Below, piece by piece: positions 15,913 through 23,360 of a DNA stretch of 61,192 nucleotides. The stretch comes from CAUSKK01 sp963533935 (GTDB lineage: Bacteria > Pseudomonadota > Gammaproteobacteria > Cardiobacteriales > Cardiobacteriaceae). Numbering within the stretch: position 1 is the stretch's first letter; every line of letters starts with the position of its first letter. The notes beneath the pieces were generated by a model. It saw only the letters and a list, made by a program, of their open reading frames with translations, had not been told where the DNA came from and searched no databases. The stretch spans positions 1 to 61,192 of the forward strand of contig CAUSQL010000007.1 of assembly GCA_963533935.1 (NCBI GenBank), read 5' to 3'. The position numbers and the translations under genes are program-made.

Positions 15913-17072
15913 AGCGTTTTTTAAGTAAATTGCTGCTCAGCGCCCTGGTTAGCGTTTTCGCCGCCGGGGTTTTTCTCGTGCAGAACCTGAGCAAAATCCC
16001 CTTTCTCGCCGATGAATTCATGGTCATGCCGCCGCCGGTTAATCCGGTACAGCAGATTACGAAGCTGAAGAATCAGGAGCGCTACGCCGAAGCCAGCGCC
16101 CAGGTGAAATTCTTCCGCCACTTCGACCATCTGAAAAACGACCCGCAGCTGCTGGCACTGCAGAAGGAAATCGACGGCAAGCGCAGCGAATGGGGCTACC
16201 AGCTGGGCAAGTTCGGCCAGGGCCTCTTCAAGGGGCAAAGCGACGAGGCCATCGGCCAGAGCTCGGCGCTGGTGTCGGATTTTCTCGTCATCGGCGACCT
16301 GCGCGATTTGGCCAAGGAGGGCTGGAAGGCCTGGAACGACGAGGAAGTAGATAAGATTGTCGTCGCTCTGTCGTCGCTGGGTCTGGTGGCCACCGGTTCC
16401 CAGGTGGCGTCGCTGGTGGGGACGGCCGGCACCGGTGGCGCCGCCGCGCCCGCGGTGGCCGGTTCCACTGCGGTTAAAAGCGGCATCACCATGCTGAAAA
16501 CGGCGAAAAAGCTCGGCAAATTGCCCAGCTGGCTGTGGAAAACCGTGGAAAAGAATTACAAGAACCCGCAGAAATTGGCGCAAATCATGGGCGACATTAG
16601 CCCCTTGAGTAAGCAGGCCGGCGGGCTGCATCTGTTGGCCGCCGCCAAGAATGAGGAGCACCTGCGCCAGCTGGGCAAATTCGCCCAGCGCTTCGGCGAC
16701 GATGCTGCGCTAATGCACCAGCTCTACGGCGATAAAATCCTGGCCGCGGCGGCGCGGGCCAATAACGGCCACAGCCTAAAGGTGGCCATGGCCCACGGCA
16801 ACGAGGGGGTAAGGCTGCTGCAGGACATGGGCGAACGGCGCTTCATTGATTTGGCGCGCAAGGAGGCGAAGGCGGCCAAAGCGGCCAAGGGCGGCGCCAA
16901 GGCCGGCAGCAAATTCACCGCCAAGCTGGCGAAGTTTGCGAAGAAGGTGCTCAGCTGGTTTAACGACCTGTGGACGGCGCTGCTGGCGGCCCTGGCCAAT
17001 GTATTCATCTGGCTGAAGCCGGCCAAGAAGAAGCGGCCGGTGAAAATGCCGCTGGGTCGGCGTTACACCTGA
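15909..17072 (+). CDS. Hypothetical membrane-anchored protein
   Basis: 387 residues starting MKRFLSKLLLSAL, with an N-terminal signal anchor (about 5-28). The middle is Gly/Ala-rich and amphipathic (VALSSLGLVATGSQVASLVG), and a second hydrophobic stretch near the C-terminus is WTALLAALANVFIWLKPA, followed by a basic tail. I do not recognise the family. The ATG overlaps the stop of the upstream lipoprotein gene, so the two probably act together in the envelope. The 3' end overlaps the convergent HAD gene by 10 nt. Confidence 0.75.
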   Translation: MKRFLSKLLLSALVSVFAAGVFLVQNLSKIPFLADEFMVMPPPVNPVQQITKLKNQERYAEASAQVKFFRHFDHLKNDPQLLALQKEIDGKRSEWGYQLGKFGQGLFKGQSDEAIGQSSALVSDFLVIGDLRDLAKEGWKAWNDEEVDKIVVALSSLGLVATGSQVASLVGTAGTGGAAAPAVAGSTAVKSGITMLKTAKKLGKLPSWLWKTVEKNYKNPQKLAQIMGDISPLSKQAGGLHLLAAAKNEEHLRQLGKFAQRFGDDAALMHQLYGDKILAAAARANNGHSLKVAMAHGNEGVRLLQDMGERRFIDLARKEAKAAKAAKGGAKAGSKFTAKLAKFAKKVLSWFNDLWTALLAALANVFIWLKPAKKKRPVKMPLGRRYT

Positions 17073-17671
17073 TTATTTAAAACGGTGAATTCGGTGCCGC
17101 GGCGCAGAAAGCCCTGGCCGCAGCGCCGTAGCATGGGCAAGTCCGCCCGGCTGTCGCCGTAGCCGCAGCTGTCGGTCCAGGCGCCGGCGCCCAGTTCCTC
17201 TTCAATGCGCCTCACCTTCTCTGGGCCGTAGCAGTTGGCGCCGGCCAGCTTACCGGTCAGCAGGCCGTTGGCAATTTCTAAGCGGGTGGCAATGACCTGC
17301 TGAAAGCCCAGCTTGTCCGCCCAGGTGCGAAGGAACAGCTCCGGTGAGGCGCTCACCAATACGCAGCGGCGGCCCGCCGCCTGTTCTTCCTTTAATTTTG
17401 CCAAGCCCGCCGGCAGCAGCTTGAGCTGCGGGAAGAACTCTTCGGCGGCGCGGAGTATCTCCATTTCCATCTGACCCTTAACGGTGGCCTCCAGCACCTT
17501 CTCCTTGGCCCGCTGGTTGGCCATTAATTTCAGGCCGTAGGCGGCAAGCACAGGGGAAAGCTGTAGCATTTTTAGGGCGAACTTGCCCGGCCCCAGCTGG
17601 TGGCGCAGAAAGGGCATAAAGCTGTCGCCGGTGGTGATGGTGCCGTCGAAGTCAAAGAATGCGTAGGTCAT
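17063..17671 (-). CDS. HAD-IB family phosphatase (SerB-like)
   Basis: 202 residues. Motif I is FFDFDGTITTGDSF with the nucleophile and acid Asp pair, motif II is CVLVSASPEL, and motif III is YGDSRADLPML. The helical cap between them is of HAD-IB type. Similar proteins are annotated as phosphoserine-phosphatase-like or phosphatidylglycerophosphatase; the substrate is not determinable. Convergent with the upstream membrane protein gene. Confidence 0.88.
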   Translation of the reverse strand: MTYAFFDFDGTITTGDSFMPFLRHQLGPGKFALKMLQLSPVLAAYGLKLMANQRAKEKVLEATVKGQMEMEILRAAEEFFPQLKLLPAGLAKLKEEQAAGRRCVLVSASPELFLRTWADKLGFQQVIATRLEIANGLLTGKLAGANCYGPEKVRRIEEELGAGAWTDSCGYGDSRADLPMLRRCGQGFLRRGTEFTVLNNQV

Positions 17672-17697
17672 AGTTATCCTGGGAATTAAATGTGAGG

Positions 17698-17822
17698 CCG
17701 TTTATACAAACGGACGGGCGCTTATCATGTATGTAAATTAGCCAATTACAAACGGACGGGCGCTTCTCTTGTATGTTTATCGGCTTTATACAAACATACG
17801 GGCGCTTAGGCTGTATGTTTAT
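17698..17822. repeat. Three direct left-half GGGCGCTT units
   Basis: Left arms at 17698-17735, 17743-17780 and 17783-17822 follow each other in the same orientation: ACAAACGGACGGGCGCTT twice and ACAAACATACGGGCGCTT once, with boxes ATCA, CTCT and AGGC and then TGTATGT. No right arm is present, so no long hairpin can form. The last unit ends exactly at the stop codon of the next gene. Confidence 0.9.
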
Positions 17823-18343
17823 CACTGGCCATTGTAGAGGTCAAAGAGGGTGATGATGGAGCGGGCGCCGGTAACCTGGCGCGCCTTGTCGCTGACCGCC
17901 TGGGCCTGACTGCGGGTAACGATGCCCATGAGGTAGCTGGTGCCATGTTCCGTAACCACCTTAATGTTAGTGGGGTTAAAGCCGCGCATCTTAATGTCCA
18001 TCAGCGCCGCCTTGATTTTTGCCGTCTGGCCCGCGTCGTAGGAGCGCTCCGAAAAGGTGCTCATGGGGCCGACCACCAGGAAGTTGCGAATTTCCCGCAC
18101 GTTGCCATTCATCTGCACCACCTGCACCGCCTCCGTGGCAATCTGCTGGTCGCGCACCTCGCCGGTGAGTAGCACCCGGCCGTTATACATAGTTACGGTG
18201 ATATTGCTGTTGTCGTTAATGCGCTTATTGGCGAAGAGGCGGCTGCGGATAGCCATTTCCTGGGCGTTATCGTCAATGATGGTGCCGATGGAACGGTAGG
18301 AACAGCCGGCCAGCAGCAATAGCAACAGGGCCTTAGGTTTCAT
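17822..18343 (-). CDS. dolP: BON-domain lipoprotein (DolP/YraP-like)
   Basis: 173 residues. Signal peptide MKPKALLLLLLAGC with the lipobox cysteine at 14. Two BON domains follow (about 30-100 and 100-170): NITVTMYNGRVLLTGEVRDQ and IKVVTEHGTSYLMGIVTRSQ are the expected strands. DolP is an outer-membrane lipoprotein that binds anionic phospholipid and supports envelope integrity. I chose the inner ATG so the product begins at the signal peptide; this start overlaps the end of yqcC by 11 nt. Its stop codon lies at the edge of a repeat unit. Confidence 0.88.
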   Translation of the reverse strand: MKPKALLLLLLAGCSYRSIGTIIDDNAQEMAIRSRLFANKRINDNSNITVTMYNGRVLLTGEVRDQQIATEAVQVVQMNGNVREIRNFLVVGPMSTFSERSYDAGQTAKIKAALMDIKMRGFNPTNIKVVTEHGTSYLMGIVTRSQAQAVSDKARQVTGARSIITLFDLYNGQ

Positions 18344-18668
18344 TGATAATTCCATCTAGCTGTTCCACCAGCCGCAGCAGCTCCATTATGTCAGAGCAGC
18401 CCTTCCAGGCCTCTTCGGCGATGGGCAGCAGGCCCGAGCGCTGCGGCAGTATGTCCAGGCTGCGCATCTTCGGGATATAAATCCATTGCAGCCACTGGCT
18501 AAAGCTGAGGTAATCCACACAGAAGGGTTCGCGGGAGTTCAACGCCGCCGCCGGCGGGCTCTGCTCTTCCCACCAGTCCCGCCGGCGCAGGTGCCCCTCC
18601 AGGGCCGTTAATAAATTCATTAGATTTTCCCGTTTTGCCAGGGAAATTGGGTCATAGAAATTGCCCAT
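18333..18668 (-). CDS. yqcC: YqcC-like protein (DUF446)
   Basis: 111 residues, cytosolic, function unknown. The family is recognisable by DYLSFSQWLQWIYIPKMRSL and the preceding aromatic helix HLRRRDWWEEQSPP. The ATG at 18668 has AAGGAGC 6 nt upstream. In E. coli yqcC lies next to truC; here it is joined to dolP by an 11-nt overlap, which suggests co-translation. It is divergent from dsbB. Confidence 0.83.
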   Translation of the reverse strand: MGNFYDPISLAKRENLMNLLTALEGHLRRRDWWEEQSPPAAALNSREPFCVDYLSFSQWLQWIYIPKMRSLDILPQRSGLLPIAEEAWKGCSDIMELLRLVEQLDGIINET

Positions 18669-18754
18669 CAATTGCTCCTTCCAAGGGCCGGCCGTCGCGA
18701 AAAGCAATGGCCAGCGGTTATAATTTTTCCTTTTTTAAACTTTCAGTAATCAAT

Positions 18755-19246
18755 ATGCAAGAGAGAAACATTCGATTCCTAAATGCGCTCATCGGTCTGG
18801 GCTGCTTCGGTGCCATCGCCTTCGCCTACTTCTATCTGGAGCACACCCTGTTCATGACCCCCTGCCCCCTGTGCATGATGCAGCGGCTGGCCTTCGGACT
18901 CATCGGCCTGGCCTTCCTGCTGGATGCCCTCATCGCTCCCAAGAGCTACGGCCGCTGGCTGCTGGGCGCCTTTAAGTTTCTGGTGATTTTCTTCGGCATT
19001 GCGCTGGCGGCCCGCCACCTGTGGATTCAGAGCCTGCCCCCCGACCAGGTGCCGTCCTGTGGCCTGGATTTCTATGCGTTGATGAAGCGCAACACCCTCT
19101 TTGACGGCCTCTGGCAGGCCATGCAGGGGGACGGGGACTGCGCCACCAAGGACACCTGGCTGGGCCTGAGCATTCCCATGTGGTCCATGTTGTTATATGT
19201 GGGTTTGCTGCTGCTGGCGGTGGTCGTTCGCCCCCGTGGCCGCTGA
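18755..19246 (+). CDS. dsbB: DsbB, quinone-dependent disulfide bond generator
   Basis: 163 residues and four transmembrane helices. DsbB reoxidises DsbA and passes electrons to quinone in the inner membrane. The first periplasmic loop has MTPCPLCMMQR (Cys37-Cys40); the second has Cys102 (PSCGLDF) and Cys129 (GDGDC), so all four functional cysteines are present. The ATG at 18755 gives the expected N-terminus. The ampD start overlaps its last codons. Confidence 0.95.
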   Translation: MQERNIRFLNALIGLGCFGAIAFAYFYLEHTLFMTPCPLCMMQRLAFGLIGLAFLLDALIAPKSYGRWLLGAFKFLVIFFGIALAARHLWIQSLPPDQVPSCGLDFYALMKRNTLFDGLWQAMQGDGDCATKDTWLGLSIPMWSMLLYVGLLLLAVVVRPRGR

Positions 19247-19802
19247 TTATTGCCCCATTGACGGCCAGGGCTACTGGCCCGAAGCCCGGCAATTGCCGAG
19301 CCCCAATTTTAACGGGCGGCCGGCGCCGGTGGCCGGGCTAATTATCCATAGCATCAGCCTGCCGCCGGCGGTCTGGGGCCTGGACTTCATTAAGGATTTA
19401 TTCCTGAATCGGCTGGACCCGAGCGCCCACCCCTATTTTCCGCCCATCGCGCCGCTGCGGCTGTCGGCCCACTTCCTCATCGGCCGCGGCGGCCAGTGCT
19501 GGCAGTTCGTCGCCACCGAGCAGCGGGCCTGGCATGCGGGCCAGTCGCAGCTGGACGGCCGGGACAATTGCAACGATTTCACCGTGGGCGTGGAGCTGAA
19601 CGGCTACGACGATTGCCCCTACACCCTGGCCCAATACCAATGTCTGGCGCGGCTGACCCGGGCATTGCAGCGGCGCTACCCCCTATTAACCCGGGAAAAT
19701 ATCCGTGGCCATGAGCAGGTGGCGCCGGGCCGCAAGACTGACCCGAGCCGTTCCTTTAATTGGTCCTTCTACTTTCAACTGCTGGATTATTTAAATACAT
19801 AG
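19236..19802 (+). CDS. ampD: AmpD, 1,6-anhydro-N-acetylmuramyl-L-alanine amidase
   Basis: 188 residues if started at the GTG at 19236. AmpD is the cytosolic zinc amidase of peptidoglycan recycling. Landmarks match E. coli AmpD closely: WPEARQLPSPNFNGRP, IIHSISLPP (His38), HPYFPPIAPLRLSAHFLI, WHAGQSQLDGRDNCNDF, ELNGYDD (Glu120), GHEQVAPGRKTDP (His159, Asp169). The zinc ligands His38, His159 and Asp169 are all present. The GTG start overlaps dsbB by 11 nt with a weak ribosome-binding site. The stop codon TAG is formed by the ACATAG edge of a repeat half. Confidence 0.93.
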   Translation: MAADYCPIDGQGYWPEARQLPSPNFNGRPAPVAGLIIHSISLPPAVWGLDFIKDLFLNRLDPSAHPYFPPIAPLRLSAHFLIGRGGQCWQFVATEQRAWHAGQSQLDGRDNCNDFTVGVELNGYDDCPYTLAQYQCLARLTRALQRRYPLLTRENIRGHEQVAPGRKTDPSRSFNWSFYFQLLDYLNT

Positions 19803-19893
19803 GAAGCGCCCTTATGTATGTAAACACCAATTAATTTAAATCTGCTGGTCTGGGTTTTTACAGACATAGGGGCGCTTTCACTGTATGTTTAAG
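19793..19893. repeat. Degenerate GGGCGCTT halves between ampD and the LOG gene
   Basis: A right-like half (ACATAGGAAGCGCCCTTATG then TATGTAAA) overlaps the ampD stop. A left-like half (TTACAGACATAGGGGCGCTT then TCACTGTATGTTTA) ends 9 nt before the LOG start codon. They are 27 nt apart and poorly paired. Confidence 0.75.
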
Positions 19894-19901
19894 GATTAGG
19901 C

Positions 19902-20540
19902 ATGAGCTATTTTCAACCGCACAGCTGGAAGGTCTTCCAGATTATGAGTGAATTTGTGGAGGGTCTGGACCGGCTGGCAGCCATTGAACCCGCCGTGTGC
20001 ATTTTCGGTTCCGCCCGCATGGGCACGGAGCACCCCTATTACCAACTGGCCCACACCATTGCCAAGGACTTATCCGATGCGGGCTTTTCCATTGTTTCCG
20101 GCGGCGGCCCCGGGCTGATGGAAGCGGCCAATCGCGGCGCCAAGGCCGGCGCCCGGGGCCAATCCGTCGGCCTAAACATTCAGCTGCCCCACGAGCAGGA
20201 AAGCAACAAGTTCCAGGATATTTCCCTAAATTTCCGCTTCTTTTTCACCAGAAAGGCCATGTTTGTCCAATATGCTTGCGGCTACGTCATCATGCCCGGC
20301 GGCTTTGGCACTCTGGACGAATTCTTTGAAATAGTAACGTTAATTCAAACCAAAAAAGTGCCACCGGCACCCATAATCATGGTGGGCAGGGAATTTTGGG
20401 GCAATATGTTGCAGTGGATGGAAAACACCCTCATGCGAGAAAGTATGATTGGCCCTGATGATTTGCAGCTGTTGAAGCTGGTGGATAGCAGTGCGGAGGT
20501 GTTGGAAATTATCCAAACCTGTCCGCAAAATTTAGGCTAA
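19902..20540 (+). CDS. LOG family protein (TIGR00730-like)
   Basis: 212 residues, cytosolic. A Rossmann fold with IVSGGGPGLMEAANRGA and the nucleotide-monophosphate phosphoribohydrolase signature MPGGFGTLDEFFE (PGGxGTxxE) with the catalytic Arg nearby (FFTRKAMF). Family members hydrolyse cytokinin riboside monophosphates or act as AMP/other nucleotide nucleosidases and are often misnamed lysine decarboxylase. The ATG is preceded by AAGGATTAGGC. It stands before rpsO with 58 nt between. Confidence 0.93.
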   Translation: MSYFQPHSWKVFQIMSEFVEGLDRLAAIEPAVCIFGSARMGTEHPYYQLAHTIAKDLSDAGFSIVSGGGPGLMEAANRGAKAGARGQSVGLNIQLPHEQESNKFQDISLNFRFFFTRKAMFVQYACGYVIMPGGFGTLDEFFEIVTLIQTKKVPPAPIIMVGREFWGNMLQWMENTLMRESMIGPDDLQLLKLVDSSAEVLEIIQTCPQNLG

Positions 20541-20598
20541 AATTTCGCCATTTCCGCCCGCCCCAGCCATCGGTAGGCAATAAACATTAAGGATTAAT

Positions 20599-20865
20599 AT
20601 GCTAAACAACGAAGCACGCAAAGAAATTATTGAAAAATATCAAAAGAAAGCCGGCGACACCGGTTCTTCCTTTGTCCAGGTGGCCCTGCTAACGGCCCGC
20701 ATCGAAGACCTGCAGAAGCACTTCGCCACCCATAAGAAAGACCATCATTCCCGTCGCGGCCTACTGCGCATGGTTAGCCAGCGCCGCCGCCATTTGGATT
20801 ATCTCAAACGTACGGACTTTGAAGGTTACCGCGACCTAATCGCCAAGCTCGGCCTACGTCGCTAA
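20599..20865 (+). CDS. rpsO: Ribosomal protein S15
   Basis: 88 residues, the universal length minus the initiator Met. S15 binds 16S rRNA at the central-domain three-way junction. Typical blocks: GDTGSSFVQVALLTARI, HFATHKKDHHSRRGLL and VSQRRRHLDYLKR. It has an AAGGATTA ribosome-binding site. The gene is 14 nt upstream of pnp, the usual gammaproteobacterial pairing, but I see no hairpin between them. Confidence 0.98.
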   Translation: MLNNEARKEIIEKYQKKAGDTGSSFVQVALLTARIEDLQKHFATHKKDHHSRRGLLRMVSQRRRHLDYLKRTDFEGYRDLIAKLGLRR

Positions 20866-20879
20866 TTATCGGGGTTAGC

Positions 20880-22979
20880 GTGAATTACACTGCAACAGGC
20901 GCAAAATCGTCAATTAGCTTTTCCTACGGGAAACATAATGTAACCCTTGAAACCGGTGAAATTGCCCGTCAAGCCGATGGTGCGGTAATGGTGAATATGG
21001 ACGGCACGGTGGTGATGGTTACCGCCGTGGCCAAGAAGACCGTTGCCGAAGGACAGGATTTTTTCCCGCTAACCGTTGATTATCAAGAAAAATTTTATGC
21101 TGCCGGTCGCATTCCCGGCGGCTTCTTTAAACGTGAAGGCCGGCCCAGCGAGGGGGAAACCCTGGTGGCCCGCCTTATCGACCGGCCGCTGCGACCGCTG
21201 TTCCCCGAGGGATTCTTCAACGAGATTCAGGTCATTGCCACGGTGATGGCCAGCAATCCGGAAGTTAGTGCGGACATTCCCGCCATGATTGGTGCTTCGG
21301 CGGCCATCAAGCTGGCTGGTGTGCCCTTTAACGGGCCCATCGGTGCCAGCCGGGTGGGCTATAAAAATGGCCAATACCTCTTAAATCCCTCAGACAACGA
21401 ACTAAAGGATTCGGACCTGGACTTGGTCATCGCCGGCACGGAAAAGGCCGTGCTGATGGTGGAATCCCAGGCCAAGGAGCTCAGCGAAGAAGTGATGTTG
21501 GGGGCGGTCATGTTCGGCCACCAGCAACAGCAGGTGGTAATCGCCGCCATCAACGAATTGGCCAGTAAGGCCGGTAAAGTAGCCTGGGATTGGCAAGCAC
21601 CGCCGGCGGACGAGATGCTGGAACTGCGGGTGCAGGAATTGACCGGCAGCCGCCTCAACGAAGCCTACCAAATTGCCCAAAAGCAGCTGCGTCAAGACAC
21701 GGTGGCGCAAATCCATGAAGATGCGGTGGCGGCGCTGGTGCAGGAAGATGGCCCCTGGGACGAGGCCGCCGTAAATAAGGCGGTGCACGACCTGGAATAT
21801 AAAGTGGTGCGGGACCGCATTTTAGCCAAGGAACCGCGCATTGACGGTCGGGATACGAAAACCGTACGTCCCATAACCATCAGAACTGGAGTCCTGCCTC
21901 GGGTGCACGGCTCCGCCCTATTTACCCGGGGCGAAACCCAGGCGCTGGTAGTTACCACCCTGGGCACCAACCGGGACGCGCAAATAATTGATGCGCTGCA
22001 CGGCGAATACAACGACAGTTTCATGCTGCACTACAACTTCCCCCCCTTTTCCGTTGGCGAAGTGGGCCGCTTTGGTTCACCGAAGCGGCGGGAAATTGGC
22101 CACGGTCGTCTGGCCCGCCGCGGTGTGGAAGCCATGTTGCCCAGCAAGGAGGATTTCCCCTATACCATTCGCGTGGTTTCGGAAATTACTGAATCCAATG
22201 GTTCCAGCTCCATGGCCTCAGTGTGTGGTGCCAGCCTGGCGCTGATGGACGCCGGGGTGCCCACTAAGGCACCGGTGGCCGGCATTGCCATGGGTCTGGT
22301 TAAGGAGGGCGAGCGCTTTACCGTGCTCACAGATATTCTCGGCGACGAAGACCACCTAGGCGACATGGACTTTAAGGTGGCTGGCACCACCCAGGGGGTA
22401 ACGGCGCTACAGATGGACATTAAGATTGATGGGATTACCCAGGAAATCATGGAGCAGGCGCTGCACCAGGCTCGGGAGGGGAGACTGCATATTCTTAAGG
22501 TTATGAATGAGGCCATTGCTGAGCCCCGGCCGGAGCTGTCGGAATTTGCGCCACGCTTTACCTCCTTCCGCATTAATCCGGAAAAAATTAAGGATGTTAT
22601 TGGCAAAGGTGGCGCAACTATCCGCGGCATCACTGACGCCACCGGTGCGGTCATTGAGATTGAAGACGATGGCACCATAAAAATTGCGTCGGCGGACCAG
22701 CGGGCGGCCAATGAGGCGCGACGGTTAATTGAGGAAATTACCAGCGAGCCGGAAATTGGTAAGATTTACGATGCAAAAGTGGTTAAAATTACCGAGTTTG
22801 GCGCATTTGTTGCGTTTTTACCGGGCAAGGAGGGCTTGGTACACATCTCCCAAATTTCTGACCAGAGGGTTAATAATGTGGAAGATGTTTTGCAAGTTGG
22901 CCAGGAAGTTAAGGTAAAATTACTGGAGGTCGATCGGCAGGGGCGGGTGCGTCTTTCCATTAAAGAGGCCTCAAAATAA
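20880..22979 (+). CDS. pnp: Polynucleotide phosphorylase
   Basis: 699 residues beginning at a GTG. The 3'-to-5' phosphorolytic exoribonuclease is made of two RNase PH domains joined by a helical domain, then KH (about 555-615, INPEKIKDVIGKGGATIRGI) and S1 (about 622-690, GKIYDAKVVKITEFGAFVAF). Landmarks include RPLRPLFPEGFFNEIQVIA, the FFSR-like GRFGSPKRREIGHGRLARR, and DILGDEDHLGDMDFKVAG with the active-site Asp residues. Full length. Confidence 0.98.
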   Translation: MNYTATGAKSSISFSYGKHNVTLETGEIARQADGAVMVNMDGTVVMVTAVAKKTVAEGQDFFPLTVDYQEKFYAAGRIPGGFFKREGRPSEGETLVARLIDRPLRPLFPEGFFNEIQVIATVMASNPEVSADIPAMIGASAAIKLAGVPFNGPIGASRVGYKNGQYLLNPSDNELKDSDLDLVIAGTEKAVLMVESQAKELSEEVMLGAVMFGHQQQQVVIAAINELASKAGKVAWDWQAPPADEMLELRVQELTGSRLNEAYQIAQKQLRQDTVAQIHEDAVAALVQEDGPWDEAAVNKAVHDLEYKVVRDRILAKEPRIDGRDTKTVRPITIRTGVLPRVHGSALFTRGETQALVVTTLGTNRDAQIIDALHGEYNDSFMLHYNFPPFSVGEVGRFGSPKRREIGHGRLARRGVEAMLPSKEDFPYTIRVVSEITESNGSSSMASVCGASLALMDAGVPTKAPVAGIAMGLVKEGERFTVLTDILGDEDHLGDMDFKVAGTTQGVTALQMDIKIDGITQEIMEQALHQAREGRLHILKVMNEAIAEPRPELSEFAPRFTSFRINPEKIKDVIGKGGATIRGITDATGAVIEIEDDGTIKIASADQRAANEARRLIEEITSEPEIGKIYDAKVVKITEFGAFVAFLPGKEGLVHISQISDQRVNNVEDVLQVGQEVKVKLLEVDRQGRVRLSIKEASK

Positions 22980-22987
22980 AAGTTTTA

Positions 22988-23078
22988 GGACAGGTGGCGG
23001 AGTGGTCGAACGCGCACGCCTGGAAAGTGTGTATACGTTAATAGCGTATCGGGGGTTCGAATCCCCCCCTGTCCGCCA
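22988..23078 (+). tRNA. tRNA-Ser (anticodon GGA)
   Basis: 91 nt including an encoded CCA. The acceptor stem GGACAGG pairs with CCTGTCC; the anticodon arm is CACGC-CTGGAAA-GTGTG with anticodon GGA at 23022-23024. A long variable arm (TATACGTTAATAGCGTATC) identifies a class II serine tRNA. The T arm is GGGGGTTCGAATCCCCC. It lies 8 nt after pnp and is followed by a terminator. Confidence 0.97.
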
Positions 23079-23087
23079 ATAATCTTT

Positions 23088-23116
23088 AGGCTACCCACTA
23101 AGGGTGGCCTTTTTCA
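23088..23116 (+). terminator. Terminator after tRNA-Ser
   Basis: AGGCTACCC pairs with GGGTGGCCT (one G-T) around a short loop, followed by TTTTT. Confidence 0.9.
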
Positions 23117-23360
23117 TTTACTGACTTTAATAGTCTCACTAAGTCATTAGAAAGTAAATAGCAAATAAATAATTTCCCACAATTGATTTAGCTAAAAAGC
23201 TAAATTGCTTAGAGTAAAATATATTTATCCTCTTTATCTACAGCAGCCAATGCGCCTTCTAGCCCACAGCCAGGTTTTATCATATTGACCAACTAATTTT
23301 TGAGCTGGGGATATGAATCCTTTTATGGTAAATTCCCTCTTTTAACAGTTAAACGTAATT

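Noticed and set aside
17698..17822. CRISPR array
   Set aside because: Only three units, with palindromic arms known from many other loci, spacers of unequal length and no cas genes.
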